NCBI GenBank assembly: GCA_947427985.1
Contig: CANEKB010000074.1
Location: 1-5,180 of the forward strand
Direction of reading: 5' to 3'
Source: an uncultured Candidatus Saccharibacteria bacterium
GTDB taxonomy: Bacteria > Patescibacteriota > Saccharimonadia > Saccharimonadales > Saccharimonadaceae
DNA length: 5,180 bases
In this document: positions 1 through 5,180 of the stretch, one piece after another
How the letters are laid out: every line of letters starts with the position of its first letter
How positions within the stretch are numbered: position 1 is the first letter of the stretch
The notes under the pieces: model-generated
What the model was told of the DNA's origin: nothing
Database searches by the model: none
What the model saw: the letters and a program-made list of their open reading frames with translations, nothing else
Position numbers and translations under genes: made by a program

Positions 1-33
1 AATAGCGAGGGGCTTAGGAGGGCTGTGTTGGAT
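1..33. other. Short stretch downstream of the first gene
   Basis: These bases lie after the stop of the minus-strand gene that ends at 34. I see no hairpin followed by a T run on the minus strand, so any terminator for that gene lies outside the window. On the plus strand an AGGAGGG run is followed by a GTG codon at 25, but the frame it opens closes after about 24 codons and is not supported as a gene. Confidence 0.4.
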
Positions 34-912
34 TTAGCGCAGGCTGCACTGTTGGGATTGGCGCATTGCTCTAACTTGGTCTGGGTCCGTCGTTAAGAGC
101 ATATTATTGTGCGCTTCGGAAAAATTTGTTGCAAGGCCACTCGTGACCGGCAGCGCATCCTGCAAGCCGGCCAACTCGAAATAATTACCGTGAAAGTTAC
201 TATCTCGGTGAGGGCATCCCGCCACGGGTGCAGTTCCAGTATAAACCCGATTTGGGTGACTACGCGAGTTAATCAACGGGGCGTAGTCACCCAGGACCAG
301 ACCACCAGTCTGGTCCGACAGATTGAGGCTGATGCGGATGATGTCTTTGCGGTAGATGATCGGCAACGACAAGGCACCGCTCCGCTGGACTTTGATGTCG
401 ATTGACCACTCCGATGGCACAAAACCAGTCACAACATCAGTTCTCACTAACGGTTCTTCGACCGAAACGAAACTTGAGACATCGACAGAAGAAGCTTCCT
501 CTGCGGTGGGGTTATCTGGCAGCTCCGGGATTAGTTCGTGCGCCAGGTCGTAAGGCAGGCGCAAGGTTAGGTCACGCTGGACGAGATTCTGATAGTTTGG
601 GACCTCTAAGACCTCGGCAGCAAAGGCATAACCATAGATATTTTCATCTTCACGGTCTGCGCCCAAGAGCCGAGCACGGATACGCAGGGACGAACCCGGG
701 ATAGCCGAACAAGCAGCAACTCGTGCTCCCCTCCTTAGTATTAGGCAGGGTAGCATCTGAAGCACAATATCGCACTGTTCGACCGGTTGCCTGTCGATAG
801 GCGGCCATGAGTGAACAGCTAAACTCTCGGACGCGCCTCGAATCATCTTATCGCCGACGCCGACAACCATGTAGGCAAAATCCTCGCCTGGACATTCATA
901 CAGGACTTGCAT
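34..912 (-). CDS. Hypothetical protein, 292 aa
   Basis: I do not recognise this protein. It is a soluble-looking product of 292 residues with no clear signal peptide and no convincing membrane segment. Residues 46-70 are fairly hydrophobic and carry Cys47, Cys56 and Cys68. Residues 133-150 (PDNPTAEEASSVDVSS) look like a flexible acidic linker between an N-terminal part (1-130) and a beta-rich C-terminal part (155-250), the latter including PIIYRKDIIRISLNL. The start at 912 is supported by AGGAGAG at 921-927, about 8-10 bases upstream, and by a good promoter about 60 bases upstream. The stop is TAA. The gene lies downstream of, and in the same direction as, the GH3 gene, with a 69-base gap and no terminator visible between them, so both its own transcript and read-through are plausible. 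The codons for residues 199-220 contain two abutting perfect inverted repeats, described separately. The reading frame is convincing; the function is unknown. Confidence 0.72.
   Translation of the reverse strand: MQVLYECPGEDFAYMVVGVGDKMIRGASESLAVHSWPPIDRQPVEQCDIVLQMLPCLILRRGARVAACSAIPGSSLRIRARLLGADREDENIYGYAFAAEVLEVPNYQNLVQRDLTLRLPYDLAHELIPELPDNPTAEEASSVDVSSFVSVEEPLVRTDVVTGFVPSEWSIDIKVQRSGALSLPIIYRKDIIRISLNLSDQTGGLVLGDYAPLINSRSHPNRVYTGTAPVAGCPHRDSNFHGNYFELAGLQDALPVTSGLATNFSEAHNNMLLTTDPDQVRAMRQSQQCSLR
254..292. repeat. Perfect 12-13 bp inverted repeat inside a coding region
   Basis: GGGTGACTACGC at 254-265 is matched exactly by its reverse complement GCGTAGTCACCC at 281-292, with a 15-base loop. 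An extra T-A pair (253 with 293) makes 13 pairs. No T run follows it in the minus-strand transcript, so it does not look like a terminator. It lies in the codons for residues 207-220 of the minus-strand gene. Its function is unknown. Confidence 0.85.
294..316. repeat. Perfect 9 bp inverted repeat abutting the first
   Basis: GGACCAGAC at 294-302 pairs exactly with GTCTGGTCC at 308-316 around the loop CACCA. It begins at the base directly after the 13-bp stem that ends at 293. In the mRNA the two hairpins could therefore stack end to end. It falls in the codons for residues 199-207 of the minus-strand gene. Confidence 0.85.
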
Positions 913-920
913 TTTCGCAA

Positions 921-927
921 CTCTCCT
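921..927 (-). promoter_or_regulatory. Ribosome binding site, AGGAGAG
   Basis: On the minus strand AGGAGAG lies upstream of the ATG at 912, with 8-10 bases between the core and the start codon. This spacing is slightly long but acceptable. It supports 912 as the start of the 292-residue protein. Confidence 0.65.
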
Positions 928-975
928 TTCAAAAGAACTCTGAAGTGGTTAAGAACAGCAGTAATACCTGTATAT

Positions 976-1004
976 ATTATACTATAAAATCAATGATTTG
1001 TAAT
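976..1004 (-). promoter_or_regulatory. Promoter of the gene at 34-912
   Basis: The minus strand has a perfect -10 box TATAAT (981-976). A weak -35 candidate ATTACA (1004-999) lies 17 bases further upstream. Predicted transcription start is near 969, giving a leader of about 57 bases. The -10 box follows directly after the TAG stop of the GH3 gene, and the -35 candidate lies within the last GH3 codons, so the promoter is packed into the end of its neighbour. Confidence 0.55.
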
Positions 1005-2076
1005 ATTTCCAGGCTAGAACCCGTTTTACTGCGCGATCAAGCTGAACCATTTCGAGTCGACCGTCCGCTAACGCCAATCTTAGCTCACGCATACTTCTTA
1101 CATAGTCACTAGTGATAACCAGATCATTACCGGCCAGAATCGCCTGCAAAGTCGTCTCCGCGCCAGCATCGAGTGCCGCCATTGCAATATCGTCAGTAAT
1201 AATTACCCCTGTAAATCCAAGTCCTAGACGCAATAAAACATGAATATTGGACGACAAGGAGGCCGGGTTCTCCGGATCAAGCGCCGTTACGGTATTATGG
1301 CTAACCAAAACCGCCTCGGCTCCGGAGTCAATCCCAGCTTGAAACGGCACTAAATCGCGCTGAACTAAATCATCAAAGTTCCTCTGGTCAATCGAGCTGC
1401 TAGTATGAGTATCGAGGTTGTCGCCATAACCGGGAAAATGTTTTAGAGTGTAAGAAACTTCACTTCCCCGGCTCGTTTCAATCACAGTACGCGCAAATTC
1501 CGCCGTAACCTGAGCGTCTTGCCCAAGACTTCGACTAAACATATAGTCCTTCGGGTCGGTCGAAACGTCGACCACTGGCGCCAAATTAAGATTTAGGCCA
1601 AGCTTTTCGAGTATTACACTCTTTTGCTTGGTATCAGCCGCGACTGCCGAAAGCCCTCCCGCAGCATAGACGGCTTGTGGACTCTTGAACCGTACTGGCG
1701 CTAGTTGCGGATTACTACTCACGCGCACTACCGTGCCACCTTCCTCGTCGACTGCGGTCAAAATTGGGATTTTCGCAACGGCTTGTAAATTTTCCATTAG
1801 ATCTTGCACTTCAGCCGCCGATTTTCCAGCAAAATCCTTAGCAAAGAAAACATAACCGCCGAATTGATGCTCCGCTAGCGCCGAAATTCCGCCCGTGTCC
1901 GGGTATCGTACAAGCAAAACCTGGGCGATTTTCTCATCTACGGACATTTCGGCAAGTTTTTGCTCAGCCTGCATATCATAATTATGAAAAATTCCGCCAG
2001 TCGAGCGATAGGGTAACAATGCTAAACTCATGAGCGCCGCCATGATGATATTAACCATACCTTTATCATAGCGCAT
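982..2076 (-). CDS. Glycoside hydrolase family 3, NagZ-like beta-N-acetylhexosaminidase
   Basis: This is a single-domain GH3 enzyme of 364 residues, close to the length of bacterial NagZ (about 340). By family it should hydrolyse terminal beta-linked N-acetylglucosamine, for example in peptidoglycan fragments, through a covalent glycosyl-enzyme. Visible motifs are DEEGG (110-114), LNLNLAPVVDV (161-171), KHFPGYGD (212-219) followed by DTHTS (222-226), which supplies the Asp222-His224 acid/base pair typical of NagZ, and ITDDIAM (293-299), with Asp295 the probable nucleophile. All expected catalytic residues are present. The N-terminus has Arg2 and Lys5 followed by a hydrophobic stretch (about 7-22), suggesting a signal peptide or anchor and thus action outside the membrane. 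The start is uncertain. The ATG at 2076 has no Shine-Dalgarno, while an in-frame ATG at 2058 would lack the charged residues and might be leaderless. The stop is TAG. The exact substrate (peptidoglycan, host glycan or other) is inference. Confidence 0.93.
   Translation of the reverse strand: MRYDKGMVNIIMAALMSLALLPYRSTGGIFHNYDMQAEQKLAEMSVDEKIAQVLLVRYPDTGGISALAEHQFGGYVFFAKDFAGKSAAEVQDLMENLQAVAKIPILTAVDEEGGTVVRVSSNPQLAPVRFKSPQAVYAAGGLSAVAADTKQKSVILEKLGLNLNLAPVVDVSTDPKDYMFSRSLGQDAQVTAEFARTVIETSRGSEVSYTLKHFPGYGDNLDTHTSSSIDQRNFDDLVQRDLVPFQAGIDSGAEAVLVSHNTVTALDPENPASLSSNIHVLLRLGLGFTGVIITDDIAMAALDAGAETTLQAILAGNDLVITSDYVRSMRELRLALADGRLEMVQLDRAVKRVLAWKYYKSLIL
2065..2070 (-). promoter_or_regulatory. Possible -10 box TATGAT near the GH3 start
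   Basis: The minus strand reads TATGAT at 2070-2065. Transcription would begin about 7 bases on, at or beside A2058, which is the first base of an in-frame ATG. No -35 match lies 15-18 bases upstream and no TGn extension is present, so this is only a weak candidate. It is noted because the 31 bases between the upstream terminator and the ATG at 2076 hold no better promoter and no ribosome binding site. Confidence 0.25.
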
Positions 2077-2103
2077 TTTGACAGTTTTGGGACGAGATAA
2101 GCC

Positions 2104-2125
2104 AAAACCGCGACCGAAGTCGCGG
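2104..2125 (-). terminator. Intrinsic terminator with UUCG tetraloop
   Basis: On the minus strand a 7-bp perfect stem CCGCGAC / GTCGCGG (2125-2119 with 2114-2108) closes the very stable tetraloop TTCG. It is followed by TTTT (2107-2104). One G-T and one A-T pair could lengthen the stem. It starts about 20 bases after the TGA stop of the gene at 2147-2860 and should separate that gene from the GH3 gene. The short T run makes it moderate in strength. Confidence 0.75.
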
Positions 2126-2146
2126 CTCCAGAATTGGCGTAAAGAT

Positions 2147-2860
2147 TCAGAACTTAGTCACGCGAGCATTACCGGGCAGGCCAGTCGGGTCGCGGAAGTA
2201 TTCCAACTGCTCGATAGGGAGCCCGTTCCAGAATTCCTGTACACGGAAAAGCAGGTTTTTGTCCTCGTCCGGCTGGGTAGCATCGTCGACCTCCGGGCGC
2301 TGGGGGTTCCAGAAATCGATCAGATAAGACCGCGCGATGTTGTAGAAATCCACCCACGCACCAGATATGGTCGTCATAGCCACAATGTCACCGATTAAAT
2401 CAGCCAGTTGAAGTGGATCGGCGCACATCGGTCGCTTCACGACCAGCTGCACATGTGAATAGGCTTCCGGCCGCATTCCAACAGTCCCACGCACCGTCGG
2501 GAAGAGCGGCGTCGGTCGGTCATCACAATGCGCGAAGTAGAATTCCACTCCATTAGCTGCATCAATGCCGACACCAGAACAGGTCCACCCGCCCAGCTTG
2601 CCCCGAAAGGCCGAGGAAGGGTTCATCCTGAACATGGTCATGGCAGCGTCGTTACCGCCGCCACGTTGCTCACTGCGATCGCAGAGCAACGCGTCGTGGG
2701 GGAGGTTGCTGGATTCATGATCGTCGTAGCGGCAAAGCTTCAGTTCAAGACCTTCGATCTGAGTAGTATGTTCAGTCAGACGGGCCGGGTTCATGAGGTA
2801 GCCGCTAGATATGCTGTAGAGTCGGGAGTTGCTATCGAGGTTGACAAAATAACTATACAT
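2147..2860 (-). CDS. Hypothetical protein, 237 aa
   Basis: I do not recognise this protein. It has 237 residues from the chosen start (MYSYFVNLDSN...), with no signal peptide and no clear membrane segment. Residues 64-70 (EQRGGGN) look like a flexible turn. Residues 88-112 carry a Gly/Cys-rich stretch (GKLGGWTCSGVGID) followed by VEFYFAHCDD. The C-terminal third (150-225) looks helical, with IGDIVAMTTISGAWVDFYNI and an acidic loop (QPDEDK). The frame stays open back to 2926, but the strong promoter at 2915-2943 places transcription start near 2908, so the upstream ATG cannot be used. The ATG at 2860 has AAAGGA (2874-2869) at 8-base spacing; an ATG nine bases upstream lacks spacing to any Shine-Dalgarno. 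The stop is TGA, followed by a UUCG terminator, so the gene is probably monocistronic. It is divergent from the gene at 3158, with a matching promoter. Function unknown. Confidence 0.75.
   Translation of the reverse strand: MYSYFVNLDSNSRLYSISSGYLMNPARLTEHTTQIEGLELKLCRYDDHESSNLPHDALLCDRSEQRGGGNDAAMTMFRMNPSSAFRGKLGGWTCSGVGIDAANGVEFYFAHCDDRPTPLFPTVRGTVGMRPEAYSHVQLVVKRPMCADPLQLADLIGDIVAMTTISGAWVDFYNIARSYLIDFWNPQRPEVDDATQPDEDKNLLFRVQEFWNGLPIEQLEYFRDPTGLPGNARVTKF
2664..2691. repeat. Inverted repeat with central palindrome in a coding region
   Basis: CGTTGCTC (2664-2671) and GAGCAACG (2684-2691) are exact reverse complements around 12 bases. A second perfect palindrome, CTGCGATCGCAG (2673-2684), overlaps this but is centred one base away, so the two foldings compete. 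It lies inside the minus-strand gene at 2147-2860. An 8-bp arm is not rare by chance in 5 kb, so it may have no role. Confidence 0.5.
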
Positions 2861-2868
2861 GCCTTTCA

Positions 2869-2874
2869 TCCTTT
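2869..2874 (-). promoter_or_regulatory. Ribosome binding site deciding the start at 2860
   Basis: The minus strand has AAAGGA at 2874-2869, eight bases before the ATG at 2860. It supports that codon over the in-frame ATGs at 2869 and 2926. The first is too close to any purine-rich site, and the second lies upstream of the predicted transcription start. Confidence 0.55.
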
Positions 2875-2914
2875 CGCCGTAAAGTCCAAGAAATTTGTGA
2901 ATATTCTCCCTTTC

Positions 2915-2943
2915 ATTGTAGCACAAAATTATTGAGAAGTCAA
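2915..2943 (-). promoter_or_regulatory. Strong extended -10 promoter of the gene at 2147-2860
   Basis: The minus strand shows -35 TTGACT (2943-2938), a spacer of exactly 17 bases and -10 TACAAT (2920-2915), with TGC directly before the -10 as an extended -10. Predicted start is near 2908, giving a leader of about 48 bases to the ATG at 2860. The core TGTGCTACAATGA is identical to that of the divergent promoter at 2963-2991. Confidence 0.8.
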
Positions 2944-2962
2944 GCGGCTTCTGGGTCTGTGC

Positions 2963-2991
2963 TTGACAGAATTGCTTATCTGTGCTACAAT
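2963..2991 (+). promoter_or_regulatory. Strong extended -10 promoter of the gene at 3158-3856
   Basis: The plus strand shows a consensus -35 TTGACA (2963-2968), a 17-base spacer and -10 TACAAT (2986-2991), with TGC directly upstream. Predicted start is near 2998. It is back to back with the promoter at 2915-2943. Only 19 bases (2944-2962) separate the two -35 boxes, so one bound protein could affect both. Confidence 0.82.
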
Positions 2992-2997
2992 GATAAA

Positions 2998-3157
2998 ATA
3001 AGCCTTGCAGAAGGTTGTATCTGTAGTGGTTTTATAGCACATTTTAGGTTAGTTTATTTCACTGTTTTGTCTCCCTGTTTTTTGCTTCCCTTATTTTGGG
3101 TAGGAATAAGATTATTCCCCGAATGATCTTTGACTACTCAAAAAAGGAGAGGTTTTC
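2998..3157 (+). other. Long AT-rich 5' leader of the gene at 3158
   Basis: From the predicted transcription start to the ATG there are about 160 bases, much longer than the leader of the divergent gene. The leader is T-rich in its middle (3045-3095). It can form two mutually exclusive small hairpins: CTTATT / AATAAG (3090-3095 with 3105-3110) or GGAATA / TATTCC (3103-3108 with 3113-3118). A 5-bp hairpin TTTGA / TCAAA (3129-3142) sits just before the ribosome binding site. I recognise no known riboswitch, and no credible small gene is present. Confidence 0.4.
3145..3149 (+). promoter_or_regulatory. Ribosome binding site, AGGAG
   Basis: AGGAG follows an A run and lies eight bases before the ATG at 3158, near-ideal spacing. 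It fixes the start of the 232-residue protein. Confidence 0.8.
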
Positions 3158-3856
3158 ATGTCTGTGTCCGAATCTTACCAACGCTTCTCGAAAATTGCAG
3201 AAACTCTTGGTTTCGCGCTGGACATCGTTCCTACGCCAGGCTCGATGCGTAACACATTCCGCCTGAGCCATCCAGCGTCAAACTCTATCCTCGCCATTAA
3301 CGAAGACACCGAAAAACAGCTATTAGAGTTCCTGAATACCTGTCGCTTCGCGACCGGCGATCAAGCTATCGGAAAAAAGATTGAAAGTCTGAATCAGAAA
3401 GTGTTAGCATTAGAGCAGCAGCTCAATGGCTCAGCTAAAGTCAAATCAGATACACAATTAGCCGACGCCGACAACCGCTCGCTCTGTCACGCGAAGGAGG
3501 AACTGCTCAAGACCGGTCTGCAGCTTACTCCCGACATCGTGGACCGTTTTTGCGAGCTCTATCTGCGTGCAGAGGCAATTGGTTGCCATCTATTCTGCAG
3601 TCCCAAATACACCACCTACAACCTGAAAGGGCGACGCAGTATGCGCCAGTTCAACTGCATCTATGTGCGTCCGTACATCATACGCAGTAGTCGAGGTCAC
3701 AGCGTAGCCCTAAAGGTCGGCAATGCCTACGACGACGAGACTCCACACAATCGCCTTGGGCGCGAAAAGGTGTTTCAATGGTTCTTCCAGTTACCGGAGA
3801 ACCTTGAGCTTTTGGAGCTATTCATCAAGAACGACGAAGAATTCTATCAACTGTAA
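3158..3856 (+). CDS. Hypothetical protein with short coiled coil, 232 aa
   Basis: I do not recognise this protein. It has 232 residues, no signal peptide and no membrane segment, so it is probably cytoplasmic. Residues 1-65 form an alpha/beta-looking N-terminal part. Residues 71-90 (IGKKIESLNQKVLALEQQL) show a heptad pattern with Ile75, Leu78, Val82, Leu85 and Leu89, a short coiled coil that could dimerise. Residues 91-108 are polar and linker-like. The C-terminal part (110-232) is basic in the middle (KGRRSMRQ at 157-164, RPYIIRSSRGH at 171-181) and ends in an acidic tail. Cys132, Cys143, His144, Cys147 and Cys167 cluster there, but they do not match a zinc motif that I know. The start is set by AGGAG at 3145-3149, and a consensus promoter lies about 160 bases upstream. 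It diverges from the gene at 2147-2860 and converges on tuf, with a shared terminator. A regulatory or nucleic-acid-binding role would fit the layout but is unproven. Confidence 0.82.
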   Translation: MSVSESYQRFSKIAETLGFALDIVPTPGSMRNTFRLSHPASNSILAINEDTEKQLLEFLNTCRFATGDQAIGKKIESLNQKVLALEQQLNGSAKVKSDTQLADADNRSLCHAKEELLKTGLQLTPDIVDRFCELYLRAEAIGCHLFCSPKYTTYNLKGRRSMRQFNCIYVRPYIIRSSRGHSVALKVGNAYDDETPHNRLGREKVFQWFFQLPENLELLELFIKNDEEFYQL

Positions 3857-3882
3857 ACCGCACTTCGCAAGACTAACCACCC

Positions 3883-3919
3883 AAAAATCCCCCGGCCGGA
3901 ATGGCTGGGGGATTTCTCT
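3883..3919. terminator. Bidirectional intrinsic terminator between two convergent genes
   Basis: A 13-bp stem pairs 3885-3897 (AAATCCCCCGGCC) with 3903-3915 (GGCTGGGGGATTT), with one G-T wobble and the five-base loop GGAAT. On the minus strand it lies 16 bases past the tuf stop and is followed by a TTTTT run. On the plus strand it lies 28 bases past the TAA of the gene at 3158 and ends in ATTTCTCT. It should stop both transcripts and acts more strongly for tuf. Confidence 0.9.
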
Positions 3920-3931
3920 AGTGACTTCTAG

Positions 3932-5116
3932 TTATTTGATGATGTTAGTAACAACACCAGAACCGACGGTCTTGCCGCCTTCGCGGATAGCGAAGCGGTC
4001 ATTGTTGTTCATCGCGATTGGCGCGAGCAACTTAACCTTGAAGGTAACAGTATCACCAGGCATGACAATTTCCTTGTCAGCTGGAAGTTCGACTTCACCA
4101 GTCACGTCAGTGGTGCGGAAGTAGAACTGTGGCTTGTAACCCTTGGAGAATGGAGTGTGGCGACCGCCTTCTTCCTTCTTCAAGATGTAAACCTGAGCCT
4201 CAAATTCGGTGTGTGGGGTGATCGAACCTGGAGCAGCGATGACCTGACCACGCTCGATTTGTTCGCGTTCAATACCGCGGAGCAAGAGACCCGCGTTATC
4301 GCCAGCCTGACCCTGATCAAGAGTCTTGTGGAAGGCTTCGATACCGGTAACGACCGACTTTTGAGTGTCTTTAAGACCAACGATTTCAACTTCGTCGTTC
4401 AATTTGATAACACCTTGCTCGATACGACCAGTAGCAACTGTACCACGACCCTTAATCGAGAAGACATCCTCAATTGGCATCAAGAATGGCTTGTCAAGAT
4501 CGTGTTCTGGAACCTCGAAGAATTCGTCCATAGCTTTGACGAGTTCCATAATAGCATCTTCGTTAGCAGCGTCGCCTTCGAGAGCCTTAGTAGCAGAACC
4601 TTTGATGATCGGAGTGTTATCGCCATCGTAACCGTACTTGTTCAAGAGTTCACGAACATCCATCTCGACGAGCTCGACGAGATCTGGATCAGCGAGGTCC
4701 ATCTTGTTCAAGAAGACGATGATCTTTGGAACGTTCACCTGGTGAGCGAGAAGAACGTGCTCACGAGTCTGTGGCAACGGACCATCATTAGCAGCAACCA
4801 CGAGGATTGCACCATCAACCTGAGCCGCACCGGTAATCATGTTCTTAATGTAGTCGGCGTGGCCTGGCATGTCGACGTGTGCATAGTGGCGGCCTTCAGA
4901 TTCGTATTCCTGGTGAGAAGTAGCGATGGTAATACCACGAGCTTTTTCTTCTGGAGCGTTATCGATTTGGTCGTAAGCGACAGCTTTGTTAACTTCCGAT
5001 GGGAGTTTCTTCGCGAGAACGTTAGTAATCGCAGCCGTCAAGGTAGTTTTACCGTGGTCAACGTGGCCCATCGTACCGACGTTGATATGTGGCTTGGAAC
5101 GGTCAAAATTTGCCAT
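3932..5116 (-). CDS. tuf: Translation elongation factor Tu
   Basis: EF-Tu is the GTPase that carries aminoacyl-tRNA to the ribosomal A site in the cytoplasm. The 394-residue product is full length. All G motifs are present: G1 GHVDHGKTT (17-25), G2 RGITI (60-64) with the switch I Thr63, G3 DMPGH (82-86) with catalytic His86, G4 NKMD (137-140) and G5 GSA (173-175). Domain II (about 205-295) includes GRGTVATGRIEQG. Domain III includes GGRHTPFSKGYKPQFYFRTT and ends in FAIREGGKTVGSGVV. Met83 replaces the cysteine of E. coli (DCPGH), and switch I reads ATSHQEYES; both fit CPR-type EF-Tu as I know it. The ATG at 5116 has AGGAG (5126-5122) five bases upstream. The gene is followed at once by a strong terminator, with no rpsJ or other ribosomal gene downstream, so it is the last or only gene of its transcript. 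Whether fusA precedes it cannot be seen. Confidence 0.99.
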   Translation of the reverse strand: MANFDRSKPHINVGTMGHVDHGKTTLTAAITNVLAKKLPSEVNKAVAYDQIDNAPEEKARGITIATSHQEYESEGRHYAHVDMPGHADYIKNMITGAAQVDGAILVVAANDGPLPQTREHVLLAHQVNVPKIIVFLNKMDLADPDLVELVEMDVRELLNKYGYDGDNTPIIKGSATKALEGDAANEDAIMELVKAMDEFFEVPEHDLDKPFLMPIEDVFSIKGRGTVATGRIEQGVIKLNDEVEIVGLKDTQKSVVTGIEAFHKTLDQGQAGDNAGLLLRGIEREQIERGQVIAAPGSITPHTEFEAQVYILKKEEGGRHTPFSKGYKPQFYFRTTDVTGEVELPADKEIVMPGDTVTFKVKLLAPIAMNNNDRFAIREGGKTVGSGVVTNIIK

Positions 5117-5180
5117 TCTTTCTCCTTTTAATTATTATTTGTGTCAGAGCGCTAATATCAACCAGCTCCAACTCTACCTA
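5117..5180 (-). promoter_or_regulatory. Upstream region of tuf, truncated by the window edge
   Basis: This stretch holds the tuf ribosome binding site AGGAG (5126-5122) behind an A/T-rich run. A TTGATA and a TAATAA with an 18-base gap can be found on the minus strand, but that pair would start transcription inside the ribosome binding site, so I do not accept it as the promoter. No coding region or tRNA is recognisable. The true promoter probably lies beyond 5180. Confidence 0.45.

Noticed and set aside
109..704. Several plus-strand frames of 65-100 codons
   Set aside because: They are shadows of the minus-strand gene at 34-912, overlap each other and lack ribosome binding sites.
2861..2926. 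Upstream start at 2926 for the 237-residue protein
   Set aside because: This ATG lies between the -35 and -10 region and the predicted transcription start of its own promoter, so it would not be in the mRNA. The ATG at 2860 has a proper ribosome binding site.
2528..2935. Plus-strand frame of 135 codons
   Set aside because: It is antisense to the gene at 2147-2860, which has promoter, ribosome binding site and terminator. The plus frame has none of these.
2932..3126. Plus-strand frame of 64 codons across the divergent promoters
   Set aside because: It would start upstream of the plus-strand promoter and run through both promoter elements and the leader. It has a non-ATG start and no ribosome binding site.
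4157..5131. Long plus-strand open frame opposite tuf (324 codons)
   Set aside because: It is the antisense of EF-Tu and stays open because of the biased codon use of tuf. It has no ribosome binding site of its own and its product resembles nothing known.
5133..5180. Possible tRNA fragment upstream of tuf, suggested by TAGAG and GAGC strings
   Set aside because: No T-arm, no acceptor pairing and no consistent D-arm or anticodon arm can be built.

Overview
The window looks like a bacterial chromosome segment, probably from the Candidate Phyla Radiation (Patescibacteria), with Saccharibacteria as my best guess. This rests mainly on the EF-Tu sequence: the switch I region reads ATSHQEYES and the G3 motif is DMPGH rather than the DCPGH of E. 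coli. The mix of one household gene, one glycosidase and three unrecognised proteins with strong compact promoters also fits. No glycine in EF-Tu is encoded by TGA, and the stops seen are TAA, TAG and TGA, so the standard code applies. That argues against the UGA-glycine CPR lineages. The taxon is an inference from one protein and memory, without a search.

Layout: a hypothetical gene (34-912, minus) is preceded by its own promoter, whose -10 box abuts the stop of a GH3 / NagZ-like beta-N-acetylhexosaminidase (982-2076, minus). Upstream of that is a second hypothetical gene (2147-2860, minus), ended by a UUCG-tetraloop terminator (2104-2125). Its promoter is paired back to back with a very similar promoter that drives a third hypothetical gene (3158-3856, plus) through a roughly 160-nt leader. 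That plus-strand gene converges on tuf (3932-5116, minus), and the two share a strong bidirectional hairpin terminator (3885-3915). The last 64 bases are the upstream region of tuf.

How they work together: only two roles can be assigned. EF-Tu delivers aminoacyl-tRNA to the ribosome, and the GH3 enzyme probably removes N-acetylhexosamine from peptidoglycan fragments or other glycans at the cell surface. The divergent pair at 2147-3856 looks like a co-regulated unit of unknown function, because both promoters share an almost identical extended -10 core and the same spacer length.

The most unusual feature is a pair of directly abutting perfect inverted repeats (13-bp and 9-bp stems, 253-316) inside the coding region of the first hypothetical gene. 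I found no mobile element, CRISPR array, tRNA or rRNA.
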